Positions 32,837 to 41,622 of a DNA stretch of 42,722 nucleotides are shown piece after piece. How positions within the stretch are numbered: position 1 is the first letter of the stretch; each line of letters begins with the position of its first letter. This DNA is from Candidatus Poribacteria bacterium. Lineage in GTDB: Bacteria > Poribacteria > WGA-4E > WGA-3G. The stretch lies in assembly GCA_022821065.1 (NCBI GenBank), contig JAJEEK010000067.1, forward strand, positions 1 through 42,722, given 5' to 3'. The notes beneath the pieces are model-generated. The model did not search any database and was not told where the DNA came from. It worked only from the letters and a program-made list of their open reading frames with translations. A program made the translations under genes and the position numbers.

Positions 32837-34303
32837 ATGTCAAACGAATCCGCAACAATAGTCCAGAAACTCTGGAATTTCTGTAATGTTCTCCGAGATG
32901 ATGGCGTTAGTTACGGCGATTACGTCGAACAACTCACCTATCTCCTGTTCCTCAAACTCGCCGACGAACAGACGAAACCACCTCTCAACAAACCTTCAAC
33001 AATCCCTTCAGATTTAGATTGGGAGAGCCTCCTTAACGAGAGTGGTGCCGAGTTAGAAAAGCAATACGTTAAAACCCTTCAAGAACTGAGTAATGCCGAA
33101 GGCTTACTCGGCGTAATTTTCCGAAAATCGCAGAATCGTATTCAGACCCCCGCGAACTTGCAACGCCTGATCCATCTCATCAATGCCGAGAGCTGGAGCA
33201 GGATGACTGCTGACATTAAAGGGACCATCTATGAAGGACTTCTACAGAAAAACGCCGAAGATACGAAAAGCGGCGCAGGTCAGTACTTCACACCGCGTCC
33301 CCTCATCAAGGCGATGGTTACCGTGATGCATCCGATGCCGATGCAAACGATCTGTGATCCAGCATGCGGTACCGGTGGTTTTTTTCTTGCAGCACACGAC
33401 TATATCTCCGAAAACTACGGCGGCACGATGACTCGCGAACAGAAGGAATTCCTTAGATTTAGCACCTTCGCTGGCACGGACATCGTTGATAATGTTGTCC
33501 GCCTTTGTGTGATGAATTTGTACTTGCACGGTATCGGTGGGACAGAAAGTCCAATTACAACTGCTGATAGCCTCAGTCGTGACACTGGAGAGCGATACGA
33601 TATGGTGCTTACCAACCCTCCGTTTGGAAACAGGAGCAGCATTACAATCGCTGCTGATGGCAGTAAAAGAAACAATCTCACGTATGAACGGGACGATTTC
33701 TGGGCGACGACTTCCAATAAACAGTTCAACTTCCTCCAACACATTAAGACAATTTTGAATGTATATGGTCGTGCTGCTGTTGTCCTGCCCGACAATGTCC
33801 TTTTTGAACGTGGGGCCGGGGAAACCATTCGTCGGCAGCTGCTCAATCAATTTGATGTCCACACCCTCTTGCGATTGCCTACTGGCATTTTCTATGCCCA
33901 AGGCGTTAAGGCAAACGTCCTTTTTTTCGATAAGAGACCGGCGCGCGAAGAACCATGGACGCAAAAACTTTGGATCTACGACCTACGGACCAATAAAAAT
34001 TTTACACTTAAAACAAATCCGTTGCAAGACACTGATCTACAAGATTTTATCAACGTCTACAATCCAGACAACCGCGAGGATCGAGTCGAAACTGAGCGAT
34101 TCCGCGCTTACAGTTATGAAGAACTCATCGAACGCGAGCATGTGAACCTTGACCTTTTCTGGCTAACGGAGGATTCTGTTGAAGACGCAGCGGACCTTCC
34201 ATCTCCAGATGTATTAGTCGCAGAAATCACAGAAAATTTAGAGGCTGCCTTAGCACAGTTTCAGAACATTCAAGCAGAATTGGACAGTGACAATCCGCAA
34301 TAA
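32837..34303 (+). CDS. hsdM: Type I restriction-modification enzyme, M (N6-adenine methyltransferase) subunit
   Basis: 488 residues. An N-terminal helical HsdM_N region (about 5-135) precedes the methyltransferase domain. AdoMet motif I is D174-PACGTGG (172-181 region) and the catalytic motif IV is N260-PPF. YFTPRPLIKAMV (150-161) is the conserved linker. It methylates adenine in the target chosen by the S subunit. The ribosome binding site overlaps the end of the HicB-like gene. The usual hsdM-hsdS adjacency is broken by six small genes. A second, decayed copy of its last 22 codons is found at 35262-35332. Confidence 0.92.
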   Translation: MSNESATIVQKLWNFCNVLRDDGVSYGDYVEQLTYLLFLKLADEQTKPPLNKPSTIPSDLDWESLLNESGAELEKQYVKTLQELSNAEGLLGVIFRKSQNRIQTPANLQRLIHLINAESWSRMTADIKGTIYEGLLQKNAEDTKSGAGQYFTPRPLIKAMVTVMHPMPMQTICDPACGTGGFFLAAHDYISENYGGTMTREQKEFLRFSTFAGTDIVDNVVRLCVMNLYLHGIGGTESPITTADSLSRDTGERYDMVLTNPPFGNRSSITIAADGSKRNNLTYERDDFWATTSNKQFNFLQHIKTILNVYGRAAVVLPDNVLFERGAGETIRRQLLNQFDVHTLLRLPTGIFYAQGVKANVLFFDKRPAREEPWTQKLWIYDLRTNKNFTLKTNPLQDTDLQDFINVYNPDNREDRVETERFRAYSYEELIEREHVNLDLFWLTEDSVEDAADLPSPDVLVAEITENLEAALAQFQNIQAELDSDNPQ

Positions 34304-34340
34304 CGTCCGTATAATTGATAGATGAAAGTCGAAATCAGTA

Positions 34341-34369
34341 TTGTGTGCAACGAAAATTTATGCTAAAAT
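34341..34369 (+). promoter_or_regulatory. Promoter of module 3
   Basis: TTGTGT (34341-34346), 17-nt spacer, TAAAAT (34364-34369), before the gene at 34417. Similar TGCTAAAAT -10 contexts precede 29548 and 31691. Confidence 0.5.
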
Positions 34370-34416
34370 ATTGAATTGTATGAGATTTATTTGCAAACTT
34401 AGATAGGTGACACATT

Positions 34417-34830
34417 ATGACAACTTTACAAAACGAGCTTGAATTTGCTCGGCTGCCAGCGGACAAGGTGCTGTTTAAGAAACATATCCAACGCGAATTA
34501 GACGAAATCCGCAAGGAAGTTGAGGAAACCTGTGCAGTAGCTGAAGATGTTTATCATGTACCGGAATCGGCATACGAAGAAACCTTTTCTTTGCTGGAAC
34601 AGATGCCTCGTGACATCCCAATGCCAGACATGATGTGGTTAGAAGATGGCGGCATTGGATTGGAATGGCGGCCTGGAGACGGCATAGCAACGATGAGCCT
34701 TTATGGCGATGGACTTGTCGTCTACGGTGCTTTTTATACTAAAAATCGGGAAATCTCGGGCATTTGTCCTTTGACTGATTTTGCCTTCCTACCAGGTTTT
34801 CTTACAACACTGGCTCGCCTCTTCCAGTAA
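34417..34830 (+). CDS. Small conserved protein, module paralogue 3
   Basis: 137 residues, nearly identical to the 30790 protein over the first 115 positions (LEFARLPADKVLFKKHIQRELDEI, then DMMWLEDGGIGLEWRPGDG), diverging only near the C-terminus. The strong nucleotide similarity suggests a recent copy or gene conversion. It is coupled to the next gene, whose ribosome binding site overlaps its stop codon. Function unknown. Confidence 0.6.
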   Translation: MTTLQNELEFARLPADKVLFKKHIQRELDEIRKEVEETCAVAEDVYHVPESAYEETFSLLEQMPRDIPMPDMMWLEDGGIGLEWRPGDGIATMSLYGDGLVVYGAFYTKNREISGICPLTDFAFLPGFLTTLARLFQ

Positions 34831-34840
34831 AGGATATGGT

Positions 34841-35233
34841 ATGAATTATTCAGGAGGTGAGAAATTTACTCGCTTCATTTTTTCTAAAAGACATTTTTCC
34901 ATAGAAAATAAGACAGTCAAATATGGTGCATTTATGCCTCCACCCAATATCGCGGATTTATCAGTGTTCCATATCTCATCTCTATCTGAAAGCGAAGTGT
35001 GGGAAATTGGACGAAGACATGTTGAAACAGAAAAACGAAGGTTGAAAGCGAGAGCAGACCTTTTGGGAGATGACGTTTATGAGAGTAACCTGGAGGTCGT
35101 CCCAGACACACAACCCCATGAACTACATGCCAATATTACACCTTTTCCAATAGACAGAAAGGAACGCGATCGTATCGCGAGAAAACTTGCACTTGCTAGT
35201 GAGTTGGTAATCATACCGCCAGAAGAAACCTAA
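34841..35233 (+). CDS. Unknown 130-residue protein, partner of module 3
   Basis: 130 residues from ATG 34841, selected because AAAGGA overlaps the preceding stop (34828-34830). Not recognised. The N-terminal part reads FTRFIFSKRHFSIENKTV and KYGAFMPPPNIADLSVFHIS. A central charged helix contains EVWEIGRRHVETEKRRLKAR. The C-terminal HANITPFPIDRKERDRIARK block is shared with the 52-residue protein at 32121, so the short protein is a minimal or truncated relative. The recurring association with the 138-residue family suggests interaction. Confidence 0.6.
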   Translation: MNYSGGEKFTRFIFSKRHFSIENKTVKYGAFMPPPNIADLSVFHISSLSESEVWEIGRRHVETEKRRLKARADLLGDDVYESNLEVVPDTQPHELHANITPFPIDRKERDRIARKLALASELVIIPPEET

Positions 35234-35261
35234 TTTCTTTGGCAACTTTTATTACTACCCA

Positions 35262-35332
35262 TTCATGGAGAATTTAGAGACAGCATCAGTCCAATTCCAG
35301 AAAACCCAATCAGAATTAGACAAAAACGACTA
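35262..35332 (+). pseudogene. Remnant of an hsdM 3' end
   Basis: The frame beginning at ATG 35265 reads MENLETASVQFQKTQSELDK then ND and stops at 35330-35332. This matches the hsdM C-terminus ENLEAALAQFQNIQAELDSDN residue for residue in about half the positions and is also similar at the DNA level. Nothing of the rest of hsdM is present. It lies right before the nucleotidyltransferase gene and marks the far border of the segment inserted or duplicated behind hsdM. Confidence 0.65.
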
Positions 35333-35333
35333 A

Positions 35334-37748
35334 ATGAAAACACATTTCCTTGAAAACCTCATCGGTTATCCATTAGAAGATACACTTGCTGCGATTTCAG
35401 CAAACACAGATGTGCTTGAAACTTTCCTCGCCACGATTCCCGCAGATACACTTGAACACCAGCTCACACCGCAGTGGGTGGTCCTCGCCGCTGGTAAAGG
35501 CACACGGATTGACCCCACCGGACGCTTGAGCAAAACGTTGGACATCACAATCGGGGAACAGAACATGCTCCAACGCTCACGCCGCTACCTGCCCGGCAAC
35601 CGTCCCGATATTGTTGTGATCAACCCACAGATGGCATCGCGTATAGAAGAGAGCGGCTCTGCGGCACAACTGCTCGGTCCCAATGCCATAACTTGTATCC
35701 AAGAAGAGATGAACGGCACGGGTGGCGCGTTACAGGCAGCACTCCCAGCACTCGAAAACTCCGACGCAGAATGGATCGGCGTGGCGTTCGGCGATGAACC
35801 GTTCCTTGAATGCGCAATCTTCGCACAGACGCTGCTCGCACACTTCATCTCCGGTGCAGACGTTACGCTCTGCGGTAAAATCCCTGAAACTGTCGAAGAC
35901 AAAGGCGGACTCTTCTTTGATGCTGACGAAAGACTCATCGGAACCAAAGAGTGGTACGATATGACAGCGGCAGAGAAGCAGGAAATGTGGGACCGGTGGC
36001 ATAACGGCGAAGCGTATACCAATACAGGCATCACACTGATTCGGAAAAGCGCGCTGTTAGAACGGATACACCGGTTGCAACCGCATCCGAACCGGAACGA
36101 CGAACGCCATCACGTTGATCTCATCCGCCACTGCTATGAAGACGGATTGAAAACAAACGCCTTTATCTATCGCGGCGAGGTACTGTCCGGTGTGAACCGT
36201 TGGTCAAACGTCCTATCCGGTGAAGCGGAACTGTTTGCACAGACGCGGGAATCTCTCGCACGAAAAGGGGTTCGTGTCGATCCGAACGCACAGATCACAC
36301 TGGCATCTGAAACTATTGACATCGGTACGGCGTGTTACCTCGTCGGTCGGGTACATATCGGAGAGCAGGTTCGGATTGGCGACTACTGTAGACTTGAAAA
36401 CGTTACGCTGCAGGGTGCGACAACCGTAGGCGATGCGGTCGGGTTAGAAAGTGTTTCCGCAAACGATACGACGTTTGAATCGAATTCGATCCCAGACAAT
36501 TTGGCGGAACCCGTGCGTGGACTCGCAACCGGAAGCACGCTCAAAAATTGCACGTTTGACGCTGTGAGCATCGGGAGCGGTGTTCAACTTACATCCGTTG
36601 CGGCATGTGGAACGGTGATTCCTACCGGTATTACACTGGAAAATCGGACACTCGGTGTGCCACCAGCGCAAGTACCGCCATCGGTACCGAAACCGCTTTT
36701 CGATCAGATTGTGCCGACCGGTCATCGTCCGGGGGTCTTCGCATTTGGTGAGAAAAAGGATTTACCGGATTGGGAAAACCTGCGTCAGCATATCCTATCC
36801 CACAGTACGAGTGAGTTGATTCCGCGTGCGACCCGTATGCCAGACTTGCAGGAAACCGTGTCCGAGGCAGTCAAAACGCTTCTGGATATACGTCGCGCAA
36901 ACGGCGACTACCTGATTGAATCCCTCACCTCCGAAGAGATATGGGGCAGCGTTTTTGAGATGGTGACCCTCCACACCGGCAATTTGAACCCTTACGACTC
37001 CGATAAACGCAAAGCAAGACAGACCGCTTTGGAACTGCTACCGGAATTCTGGGATGACGACTGGCAAAAACGCCTGAAATTGGTCGTCACAGGGAATATC
37101 GTCGATTATAACAGCGAACGCGTGATGAGAAGGCTGAAGGCGAATCCGAACTATTTCACTGAAGTCCTGCGTGCTGCGGTTGATGCACCTTTCGCTATCG
37201 ACTTCTATGAACAGTTTAGCGAGCAAATTATCAACGGCGAACCACAGGAGATTCTCTGGCTCGCCGATAACGACGGCGAAGTCATTTTCGACATCGCTTT
37301 CATTCAAGACCTTACTGAATGTGGACACCGTATCACTGTTGTCGGCAAAGCCGATAACGCCAGCAACGACGCAACGGTTGCTGACTTGCGTGAGATCGTG
37401 AGTTATCCGCAGTTCCGAGCACTACAGGCAGCCGTTCAGAACGGAACCGTTAGACTCATCTCATCAGGTGCGCGGACAATCGGGACGAACCTCTATCACG
37501 GTACCCCGGAATTCTTCAACGCGCTCTCAGAAGCCGACATCGTTATTTCAAAAGGGCAAGGGAATTTCTTTACGACACCGGGTTGGAAAAAAGATACATA
37601 TTACCTGCTACTTTCAAAAGGTGTGACTGCGGAACAGAGTACAGGCGTTGTCGCGGATCGGAGTTTGCCAATTGACGGACTGATTCTGGCGTATCTCCCC
37701 GGCGGAACGGAGCGGACCGCCTCACTCCGCGAACTTTGCAAAAAATAG
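35334..37748 (+). CDS. Fusion of a GlmU-like nucleotidyltransferase, left-handed beta-helix and DUF89 phosphatase
   Basis: 804 residues. The N-terminal nucleotidyltransferase has L51-AAGKGTR58 and G153-DEPF, the NTP-binding signature of the GlmU/RmlA type. A left-handed beta-helix follows at about 300-430 (IGEQVRIGDYCRLENVTL, VGDAVGLESVS repeats). The last 340 residues are a DUF89 (damage-control phosphatase) domain with A644-D645-N646-D647, the NASNDATVADL segment, and SKGQGNF (739-745). DUF89 enzymes dephosphorylate unwanted or damaged phosphometabolites with a metal ion. One chain joining sugar-nucleotide synthesis to such a phosphatase suggests self-cleaning of a sugar-phosphate pathway (inference). 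No strong ribosome binding site before ATG 35334. Confidence 0.8.
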   Translation: MKTHFLENLIGYPLEDTLAAISANTDVLETFLATIPADTLEHQLTPQWVVLAAGKGTRIDPTGRLSKTLDITIGEQNMLQRSRRYLPGNRPDIVVINPQMASRIEESGSAAQLLGPNAITCIQEEMNGTGGALQAALPALENSDAEWIGVAFGDEPFLECAIFAQTLLAHFISGADVTLCGKIPETVEDKGGLFFDADERLIGTKEWYDMTAAEKQEMWDRWHNGEAYTNTGITLIRKSALLERIHRLQPHPNRNDERHHVDLIRHCYEDGLKTNAFIYRGEVLSGVNRWSNVLSGEAELFAQTRESLARKGVRVDPNAQITLASETIDIGTACYLVGRVHIGEQVRIGDYCRLENVTLQGATTVGDAVGLESVSANDTTFESNSIPDNLAEPVRGLATGSTLKNCTFDAVSIGSGVQLTSVAACGTVIPTGITLENRTLGVPPAQVPPSVPKPLFDQIVPTGHRPGVFAFGEKKDLPDWENLRQHILSHSTSELIPRATRMPDLQETVSEAVKTLLDIRRANGDYLIESLTSEEIWGSVFEMVTLHTGNLNPYDSDKRKARQTALELLPEFWDDDWQKRLKLVVTGNIVDYNSERVMRRLKANPNYFTEVLRAAVDAPFAIDFYEQFSEQIINGEPQEILWLADNDGEVIFDIAFIQDLTECGHRITVVGKADNASNDATVADLREIVSYPQFRALQAAVQNGTVRLISSGARTIGTNLYHGTPEFFNALSEADIVISKGQGNFFTTPGWKKDTYYLLLSKGVTAEQSTGVVADRSLPIDGLILAYLPGGTERTASLRELCKK

Positions 37749-37773
37749 AACTTAAACAGCCGTGTTTGCAGGG

Positions 37774-37793
37774 TTTTTGCTGGGGTGTTTCTT
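37774..37793. repeat. Third, partial copy of the TTTTTGCTGGGG intergenic repeat
   Basis: 20 bp matching 6138-6157 and 6252-6271 with one change, in the 83-bp gap between convergent genes. Flanked by GCAGG/CCTGC arms (about 37767-37771 and 37809-37813) that could fold across the gap. Confidence 0.65.
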
Positions 37794-37831
37794 CAGGGTT
37801 CAAACCCCGCCTGCAACAATAATACAATACC

Positions 37832-38689
37832 TCACAAAACCTCGCGGGTGAACGTATACACATCTCGTAACCACGACGCGTAATAGATGCCGTTCGCATA
37901 AAAGAAATAGAGCAGTTTCAACCCAACGATACCGATTAAACAGGCACCTAATACCGCGAGCAGACTAAAATCCCATCCGCCCATCTTCAGTGTTCGGAGT
38001 GAGGTGCGCTGTGCTGCGGTTTCTGGCGAGAACCCACGACTCTCAACCGATTCACCGAGATGTGTCGCGTGCCGTATATTCCCTGCTAAGATCGGACGAA
38101 AACTGTTCAGAACACCGCGACACGCCGCAAAGAGATTAAGTCGGAGGTAACGAAAACCGCGTAATCGCTGCGATCGGAACACAGCGGATGCCTCGTTCGC
38201 GATCACTGGAACGAAATGCAGTGCCGTTGTCACCATGAAAGCCAGCGTCGCAGGCACGCGTAACTGCGATAGTGCAAGCAGTAGGTCCCTCGGCTGCGTC
38301 GTCCAGACAATATAACACCCGATCACGAGCGTCGTGTTGAAACGCAGCGATTGGATAATCCCGTGAAACAGTCCTTCCCGATAGACGCGGATACCGCCCG
38401 TCATTTTCCCAATAATCGGAAACTCCGGTGGCACGAGTGTGAACAGCACCGTGCGCGGAAATTCGTTATAGAAGATCGCTTGGCTATAAATCAGTCCCCA
38501 CGTCGTAAAAAAGAGGAACGCGCAGAGCAACCCAATCTGCCGCCACGTCGGTACCGATAGCGCAATCAGTGTGAGACTACCAAGGAAACAGATAAGTAAC
38601 GCCGTCGGACTGTCCAAGAGGATAACGAGACACCCAGCGATGAGCATCGTCAATATTTTTGTACGGGATTCAAGTTTGGTGTTACGCAT
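37832..38689 (-). CDS. EcfT/CbiQ-like transmembrane component of an ECF transporter
   Basis: 285 residues with about five to six hydrophobic spans. The two cytoplasmic coupling motifs that dock onto the ATPases are visible: FRSQRLRG (171-178) and ESVESRGF (213-220), the A-R-G-type boxes of EcfT/CbiQ. In the inner membrane it would link two ATPases to a substrate-binding S component for vitamin or metal uptake. Neither partner is in this window, so they must be elsewhere. A promoter lies at 38723-38752. The gene is convergent with the fusion gene before it. Confidence 0.78.
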   Translation of the reverse strand: MRNTKLESRTKILTMLIAGCLVILLDSPTALLICFLGSLTLIALSVPTWRQIGLLCAFLFFTTWGLIYSQAIFYNEFPRTVLFTLVPPEFPIIGKMTGGIRVYREGLFHGIIQSLRFNTTLVIGCYIVWTTQPRDLLLALSQLRVPATLAFMVTTALHFVPVIANEASAVFRSQRLRGFRYLRLNLFAACRGVLNSFRPILAGNIRHATHLGESVESRGFSPETAAQRTSLRTLKMGGWDFSLLAVLGACLIGIVGLKLLYFFYANGIYYASWLRDVYTFTREVL

Positions 38690-38722
38690 TGTTAGTGATT
38701 CTTCCGTTTAAAGACTCAAACA

Positions 38723-38752
38723 AGTATAGCAGGTTTGTCCCTTCTTTGGCAA
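38723..38752 (-). promoter_or_regulatory. Promoter of the EcfT-like gene
   Basis: Minus-strand TTGCCA (38752-38747), 18-nt spacer, TATACT (38728-38723), about 34 nt before the ATG. Confidence 0.55.
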
Positions 38753-38787
38753 TCAAAGTTTTCGTTAGTCTTTATTGGACAATCAAT

Positions 38788-38816
38788 TTGATATAAACGC
38801 ACCAATAGGGTATAAT
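38788..38816 (+). promoter_or_regulatory. Promoter of the TRAP permease gene
   Basis: TTGATA (38788-38793), 17-nt spacer, TATAAT (38811-38816). It overlaps the upstream in-frame start at 38775, so translation must begin later, at 38856. Confidence 0.7.
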
Positions 38817-38855
38817 AAAAATAGAAGTACAACCTATATCTTGAAGGGAGCGGTG

Positions 38856-40754
38856 ATGACTCACACCGAACCGAAAGACGCTGTTAGTTATGAATCCCTG
38901 CAGCGACCCGAATTAAAAAAAACATACAAATGGATATTTGAATTCGGTGCAGCCGTTCTCGTTTTATTCTATCTCTACAGTGCCGGTTTCGGCAGTGCGA
39001 GTGAGCAGTATCACCTCGGTTTTTACCTTCTTCTAACCTTTGCCCTGATTGGTCTCGTCTACCGATGCCGTAAAAACTCCCCGACATCGCGACCTTCTCT
39101 GCTGGACCTGTTCCTCATCGTAGGCAGCATTTTCACCATCGGCTACTGGATTGCAGAGTACCCGAACCTCGCAGATCGCGCTGGCAATTACAACCAACTC
39201 GATATTATCGTAGGTGCGATTGCGATTCTCATCAGTTTTGAGGTAAGCCGTCGGACAGTCGGTTGGGCACTCCCGATCATCGCGATTGTTGGTATCCTAT
39301 ATGCACTCTTCGGTAGGTCTATGCCGGATGCCATCGCACATAAAGGCTTCCCGCTCCGCCGAATTATTGAATACGCTTTTTTCAGCCAGGCTGGGGTCTT
39401 CGGCATCATGGCAAACGTGATGGCGACCTACGTGATCCTGTTCATCTTCTTCGGCGCATTTTTGGAGAAGTCTGGGGTCGGGCAATTCTTTATCAACCTA
39501 CCGATGTCTATCGCGGGACGTACGACGGGGGGTGCCGCAAAAGTCTCGGTGATGACATCTGGGTTTTTCGGATCAGTTGCTGGTAGTGCGATCGCAAATA
39601 CCGTCGCCACCGGGACATTCACCATCCCGCTGATGAAACGGACAGGCTTCCGTCCACACGTCGCAGGCGCAGTCGAGGCTTCCGCTTCCGTCGGTGGACA
39701 ATTTTTGCCACCGATCATGGGGGCAGGCGCGTTCCTAATGGCGGAACGGACAGGCTTGCCGTACAGCCAAATCGCACTCCTCTCCATCGTGCCAGCGATC
39801 CTCTATTTTCTCTCTGTCTGGGTGATGGTGCATTTTGAGGCAAAAAAGCAGGGACTTGAACGGATACCCGCGGAAGAAACCCCGAAACTCGGCCCACTCC
39901 TCAAAAACGGATGGTACTATCTACTACCGCTGCTGACGCTTATCGGAATCTTAGTCGCTGGCTATACCGCCTATAAAGCAGCGTTCTTCGCAATCCTCGT
40001 CACAATCGGCGTGAGTTACTTCCGTCCAGAGACCCGCTTAACACCAAAACGGATATGGGAAGCGATGGTAACCGGCGCGAAGAACTCACTCGCGATTGGT
40101 GGTGCTGTCGGCACTATCGGCATCATCGTCGCTGTCATAGATTTGACAGGGTTGGGACGGATATTCCCGGATTTAGTCCTGTCGGTCGCAGGTGATAACA
40201 GGGCAATCGCGGTGTTACTTCTCGCCGCCGCCTCTCTCATCTTAGGGATGGGGATTCCTGTCACCGCGGCGTATCTGATTACCTCCGAACTCGCCGTGCC
40301 GATACTTACTTCACCGGAGATGGGGATTCCGATTATCGCCGCGCATCTGATTATCTTCTGGCTCAGTCAAGACTCTAATATCACACCGCCAGTGGCATTG
40401 GGTGCTTATGCCGGTGCTGCAATCGCACGCGCGGACCCATGGAAAACGGGGTGGGCATGCTTCAAGTTCGCGAAGCTGCTCTATATTATGCCACTGTTGT
40501 TTGCGTACACACACATCTTGTTCACAGAAGGCACACCAGAGCAATACGTCTTATCTGTTGTAACGGCTATCGTCGGCACAATCATCTTTTCGATCGTCAC
40601 GATGGGCTATTTTGTCCGTAAGACGCACTGGTATGAGTGGATACTGCTCGCGCTCGCAGCGTTTCTGGCGTACATCTACAATATCTGGACGTTCGTTCTT
40701 GCACTGGTGCTGGTTGCTATTGTGTACGTCCTTCAGAAACGTTCAGAAGCGTAG
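38856..40754 (+). CDS. TRAP transporter fused 4TM/12TM permease
   Basis: 632 residues, roughly sixteen to eighteen membrane spans. An N-terminal small-subunit-like part precedes a large DctM-like part with the conserved GAFLEKSGVG, VMTSGFFGSVAGSAIANTVA and EASASVGGQFLPPIMGAGAF blocks, then SNITPPVALGAYAGAAIA. Fused TRAP permeases take up organic acids using a sodium or proton gradient and normally work with a TAXI-type periplasmic binding protein, which is not in this window. AAGGGAG (38844-38850) 5 nt before ATG 38856 and the promoter position decide the start. Substrate unknown. Confidence 0.88.
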   Translation: MTHTEPKDAVSYESLQRPELKKTYKWIFEFGAAVLVLFYLYSAGFGSASEQYHLGFYLLLTFALIGLVYRCRKNSPTSRPSLLDLFLIVGSIFTIGYWIAEYPNLADRAGNYNQLDIIVGAIAILISFEVSRRTVGWALPIIAIVGILYALFGRSMPDAIAHKGFPLRRIIEYAFFSQAGVFGIMANVMATYVILFIFFGAFLEKSGVGQFFINLPMSIAGRTTGGAAKVSVMTSGFFGSVAGSAIANTVATGTFTIPLMKRTGFRPHVAGAVEASASVGGQFLPPIMGAGAFLMAERTGLPYSQIALLSIVPAILYFLSVWVMVHFEAKKQGLERIPAEETPKLGPLLKNGWYYLLPLLTLIGILVAGYTAYKAAFFAILVTIGVSYFRPETRLTPKRIWEAMVTGAKNSLAIGGAVGTIGIIVAVIDLTGLGRIFPDLVLSVAGDNRAIAVLLLAAASLILGMGIPVTAAYLITSELAVPILTSPEMGIPIIAAHLIIFWLSQDSNITPPVALGAYAGAAIARADPWKTGWACFKFAKLLYIMPLLFAYTHILFTEGTPEQYVLSVVTAIVGTIIFSIVTMGYFVRKTHWYEWILLALAAFLAYIYNIWTFVLALVLVAIVYVLQKRSEA

Positions 40755-40764
40755 CAGCGTGTCT

Positions 40765-41622
40765 TCAGGGGGTATCAGTAATCTCTTGGAGTCGCTGTAA
40801 AAGTGCTTCAGCGGCTTGACGAGACCCGCGCGCATTGAATTGTTCCACTGCTATCTCAGCACGAAAAGTGTTCCCGCGGTAGTAGCGCAGGAGAACAAGA
40901 CCAACCCACAAAGCAGCGTCTGTATAATGTTCATCTAAAATCGCATCGATGGTGAGGAAACCGAATGCTCCGTTCAGTAGGAGTGCGTTTAATCCGTCCC
41001 GCCAATCACCGACATAAAGATGTCCAAGACCGGGCAGAATTTTTGACAACACACTCGCAACGTTGGCGGATTTTTGTGGGGTATCCGCTGCGGCATCGAA
41101 CAATGCTTCAAGTCGTTCATCGGTCATATATTCGCGTCCGACGTTACGCGCTTCTTCCCACCGGAATTGATAGATATACAAAACGGCTTTCAGGAAAAGC
41201 ATACGTCGGTGAAGTTGAGCGGCTGGGTTTCTCAGCATCACCTTAATCAATTCCAACTCGGCGAGATCGTAGTTCTTTGTGGCAATCAACGTCACCGCAA
41301 GCACTAATTGATATTCTGATTTCGTTTCTTGGTCCATAGCGTAATGGGTTGCGGTGCGTAGTGCAGCGAGCGCTTCTGTCCATAAACCTCCTGCCCTATA
41401 GGCGAGACCGATATCGTAATACACTTCACCGACGCGCGGGTCATCTGGATAGAAAAAGAGGAAACGTTTATACTCGGTAATCGCAGCATCGTAATTACCT
41501 ACCTCGGCGAGATGTCTGCCAAGAGATAACGGAGGTTCTTCTGCACTTGCAGTGAAACTGCAGAAGATTAAAACAGTGCTGGTTAAGAAAAGAGATATAA
41601 CGTTGTTCAAGATTTTATACAC
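40765..41622 (-). CDS. Exported TPR protein with TM2-like C-terminal membrane hairpin
   Basis: 285 residues. Signal peptide 1-27 (ending TASA). TPR-type helices follow at about 30-110 (HLAEVGNYDAAITEYKRFLFFYPDDP, 37-62, then VYYDIGLAYRAGG). A glycine-rich LPGLGHLYVGDWRDGLNALL block about 193-212 then begins a hydrophobic hairpin like the TM2/DUF5683 type seen next to yidD-like genes in several phyla. It could be an envelope assembly factor; this is inference. It is convergent with the TRAP gene (10 bp between stops). Confidence 0.65.
   Translation of the reverse strand: MYKILNNVISLFLTSTVLIFCSFTASAEEPPLSLGRHLAEVGNYDAAITEYKRFLFFYPDDPRVGEVYYDIGLAYRAGGLWTEALAALRTATHYAMDQETKSEYQLVLAVTLIATKNYDLAELELIKVMLRNPAAQLHRRMLFLKAVLYIYQFRWEEARNVGREYMTDERLEALFDAAADTPQKSANVASVLSKILPGLGHLYVGDWRDGLNALLLNGAFGFLTIDAILDEHYTDAALWVGLVLLRYYRGNTFRAEIAVEQFNARGSRQAAEALLQRLQEITDTP

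Noticed and set aside
33242..33964. 240-codon open frame on the minus strand
   Set aside because: Lies entirely inside hsdM, shows no recognisable motif, and hsdM has clear AdoMet and NPPF motifs on the other strand.
38775..38855. Earlier start of the TRAP permease
   Set aside because: The promoter at 38788-38816 lies inside this stretch, so it is not in the mRNA.
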